DNA of 6,607 nucleotides from CAVSUR01 sp052143655 (GTDB lineage Bacteria; Actinomycetota; Actinomycetes; Streptosporangiales; Streptosporangiaceae), in contig JBKQSL010000439.1 of assembly GCA_052143655.1 (NCBI GenBank), positions 1 through 6,607 of the forward strand, given 5' to 3'. Of the stretch, positions 5,685-6,607 are shown one piece after another. The notes beneath the pieces were generated by a model. That model saw only the letters and a program-made list of their open reading frames with translations, was not told where the DNA came from and ran no database searches. Both the position numbers and the translations under genes were made by a program. Position 1 is the first letter of the stretch. Every line of letters begins with the position of its first letter.

Positions 5685-5861
5685 TCAGGCCTGCGCGTTT
5701 ATGATGTCGCGGGCCTGTTCCTCGGTCATGACCCGCGCGATGCCGACAGCCGTCCAGTCCGAGCTGTTCTCGATCTCATCGCGCAGCATCGCAGCCTGGT
5801 ACTCGATAGCCACCGGGCCGATGGCGACCAGTTCGGATTTCCCGTTGTTCATAATCATCAT
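5685..5861 (-). CDS. Small protein of unknown function, 58 residues
   Basis: The minus-strand frame runs from ATG 5861 to TGA 5687-5685. The product starts MMIMNNGKSELVAIGPVAIE, continues through YQAAMLRDEIENSSDWTAVG and ends ARVMTEEQARDIINAQA. Starts at 5858 or 5852 are equally possible. It is acidic, soluble-looking and mostly helical, with no signal peptide, membrane segment or known motif. The composition is that of a real protein, unlike the Arg/Pro-rich shadows of GC-rich DNA, and the overlapping plus-strand frame reads like noise. A terminator directly after the stop supports an independent transcript. The weak point is the start: the nearest Shine-Dalgarno (AAGGA) is 15 bases before ATG 5861, rather far. 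No function can be assigned. Confidence 0.62.
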   Translation of the reverse strand: MMIMNNGKSELVAIGPVAIEYQAAMLRDEIENSSDWTAVGIARVMTEEQARDIINAQA

Positions 5862-6245
5862 GTAATTAATGTCAGATCCTTATCGTTGTCCGGGTGCGAC
5901 GCTCGTTCTCGATGTGTATCGTGCCGCAGCCTGCCCGTCCTGCGTTACGAGAGGGCTTGCCTGCCTGCGCTTGTCGGCTGTGGGCCATGCAGTGCCTGTT
6001 ACGCAGGTGATCGAGGCGCAGCGCGCCTCGATCCTGGAGCCTCACGATCACCTCCATAACAAGCAGATCCAGGCGTCGGTCGGCCGTTGGGTCCTGCGCG
6101 TGGCGGGACAGATCGTCCGGTTCGGCGTGCCGCCAGGCGACCGTCTCCGCAACCATGTTTGCCGAGCAGGCGGTTAGCGGACCGGCACGTCCTCACGGTA
6201 GGTGACCGCCGGATCAGCGCACCGACGCTCGCCGTGGGCTGCCGC
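5862..6245. other. Stretch without a convincing gene, holding strong hairpins
   Basis: Several frames are open on both strands, but none has a recognisable product. On the plus strand a frame ending at TAG about 6177 reads VTQVIEAQRASILEPHDHLH and KQIQASVGRWVLRVAGQIV with G/C-rich third positions, so it may be the tail of a decayed gene. On the minus strand a GTG at 6045 directly follows a perfect GGAGGTGATC and could start a 57-residue, Arg-rich peptide ending at 5872, just 10 bases before the small gene at 5861. I could not choose between these. The structured element at 6005-6055 is described separately. Confidence 0.4.
6005..6055 (-). promoter_or_regulatory. Competing hairpins around a perfect Shine-Dalgarno
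   Basis: GATCGAGGCGC (6009-6019) and GCGCCTCGATC (6023-6033) form an 11-bp perfect stem with a three-base loop. In addition AGGTGATCG (6005-6013) is complementary to CGATCACCT (6045-6053). The two pairings share 6009-6013 and exclude each other. On the minus strand 6055-6046 reads GGAGGTGATC, a full match to the anti-Shine-Dalgarno end of 16S rRNA, followed at once by GTG (6045). So a minus-strand transcript could hide or expose this ribosome site. The pairings are certain; a regulatory role is speculation. Confidence 0.4.
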
Positions 6246-6274
6246 CTGACTTGTACGAGCACGCCTGGGACAAT
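6246..6274 (+). promoter_or_regulatory. Candidate promoter giving a leaderless DUF1841-like mRNA
   Basis: CTGACT (6246-6251) and GACAAT (6269-6274) are 17 bases apart, each a 4/6 match to consensus. GACAAT ends 6 bases before the ATG at 6281, the spacing at which transcription would start on the ATG itself. Leaderless mRNAs are common in actinomycetes, and no good Shine-Dalgarno precedes this ATG. Confidence 0.35.
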
Positions 6275-6280
6275 TGCGGG

Positions 6281-6607
6281 ATGAGCCCGAGAAGCCGTGG
6301 CCGCCCGCCCGGCCGTGGCCGCCGCCAGCAGCCCAGGCGGCCAGCGGCGCGCCAGGGCGGCCCGCGCCTGGTCGCAGCGCCAGCCGGTGAGAACACCCCC
6401 GGGTACGGGGAGGGGATGACGGACTGCTGGTTCGACGAGCCTGAGCCCGGCGACCGGCAGTCCTGGGCGTTTCCCCCTGCGCACGGGACCTGCCAGGGAC
6501 TCGACCTCGAACTGCTGGACCCGGGAGACGAGGATGAGCGCGCGCTGCTGATCGAGGCGCGGCACCCTGAGCTCGCAGACGCGCTGCGCAGTGATGACGA
6601 CGTGATT
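6281..6607 (+). CDS. DUF1841-like protein, 5' part only
   Basis: The ATG at 6281 starts 109 codons open to the window edge. Residues 1-30 are basic and Gly/Pro-rich (SRGRPPGRGRR), with an AT-hook-like RGRP core and a 12-base repeat GCCGTGGCCGCC (6294-6305 and 6312-6323) underlying it. From about residue 46 the sequence becomes acidic and well folded in character: TDCWFDEPEPGDRQSWAF, then AHGTCQGLDLELLDPGDEDE and ALLIEARHPELADALRSDD. This matches my recollection of actinobacterial DUF1841-family proteins, whose C-terminus (not in the window) carries a conserved MHE-x-VANQL-type segment. Function is unknown; the basic N-terminus suggests nucleic-acid contact. The family call is from recall, and seeing the 3' part would settle it. 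Confidence 0.65.
   Translation, partial: MSPRSRGRPPGRGRRQQPRRPAARQGGPRLVAAPAGENTPGYGEGMTDCWFDEPEPGDRQSWAFPPAHGTCQGLDLELLDPGDEDERALLIEARHPELADALRSDDDVI

Noticed and set aside
6046..6055. GATCACCTCC on the plus strand as the 3' end of a 16S rRNA gene
   Set aside because: Only these ten bases match the anti-Shine-Dalgarno end; nothing upstream resembles 16S helix 45 or the rest of the gene.
5670..6059. Plus-strand frame of 129 codons opposite the 58-residue gene
   Set aside because: Composition is noise-like (His/Arg/Ser-rich, no ribosome site), whereas the minus strand gives a protein-like product with a terminator.
5872..6156. Minus-strand frame of 94 codons starting at ATG 6156
   Set aside because: No ribosome site at 6156 and an unlikely Arg/His-rich composition; only the inner GTG at 6045 has a good Shine-Dalgarno, so it is mentioned as an uncertain alternative rather than called.
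5999..6565. Minus-strand frame of 188 codons over the right end
   Set aside because: It overlaps the DUF1841-like gene, is rich in Arg/Gly/Ala and has no motif; it is a shadow frame.

Overview
The window is GC-rich DNA with strong G/C wobble preference, GTG starts and actinobacterial-type genes (an actinobacterial-looking DUF1841-like protein, a MacB-type ABC cassette with a lipoprotein, a leaderless-looking start). It most likely comes from the chromosome of a high-GC actinomycete. I cannot name the genus from sequence alone.

Layout. At the left edge (1-101, minus) is the 5' end of a gene running out of the window, with a plausible promoter at 146-173. From about 300 to 4230 lies the wreck of an ABC efflux operon of the MacB/LolD type. 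It consists of a possible upstream gene tail (297-507), an ATPase (504-1048) with an early frameshift and no C-terminus, a permease remnant (3320-3777) with an in-frame stop and its membrane domain deleted, and a lipoprotein gene (3791 to about 4230) with two frameshifts and a lost 3' end. Between the ATPase and permease remnants sits an intact polyhydroxyalkanoate synthase gene, phaC (1310-3076). It is preceded by a run of overlapping hairpins and followed by a 16-bp palindrome, a 16-bp perfect terminator stem and a 130-bp scrap of a DDE transposase gene. The simplest reading is that an insertion/deletion event involving an insertion sequence placed phaC inside the ABC operon, which then decayed.

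On the minus strand, 5861 to 4245 looks intact. A 58-residue protein of unknown function (5685-5861) is followed directly by its own terminator with a T-rich tail. Then comes a separately promoted gene for a secreted protein with HAF-like/beta-propeller repeats (4245-5441), convergent with the dead lipoprotein gene. The stretch 5862-6245 has no convincing gene but holds a strong 11-bp hairpin and a perfect Shine-Dalgarno sequence that could pair with a complementary segment. At the right edge (6281-6607, plus) begins a DUF1841-like gene with an RGRP (AT-hook-like) N-terminus and a promoter placed as for a leaderless transcript.

Functionally only phaC has a well-understood role (polymerising hydroxyacyl-CoA into storage polyester), and it stands alone without phaA/B/J/P/R neighbours. 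I see no CRISPR array, tRNA, rRNA or intact mobile element.
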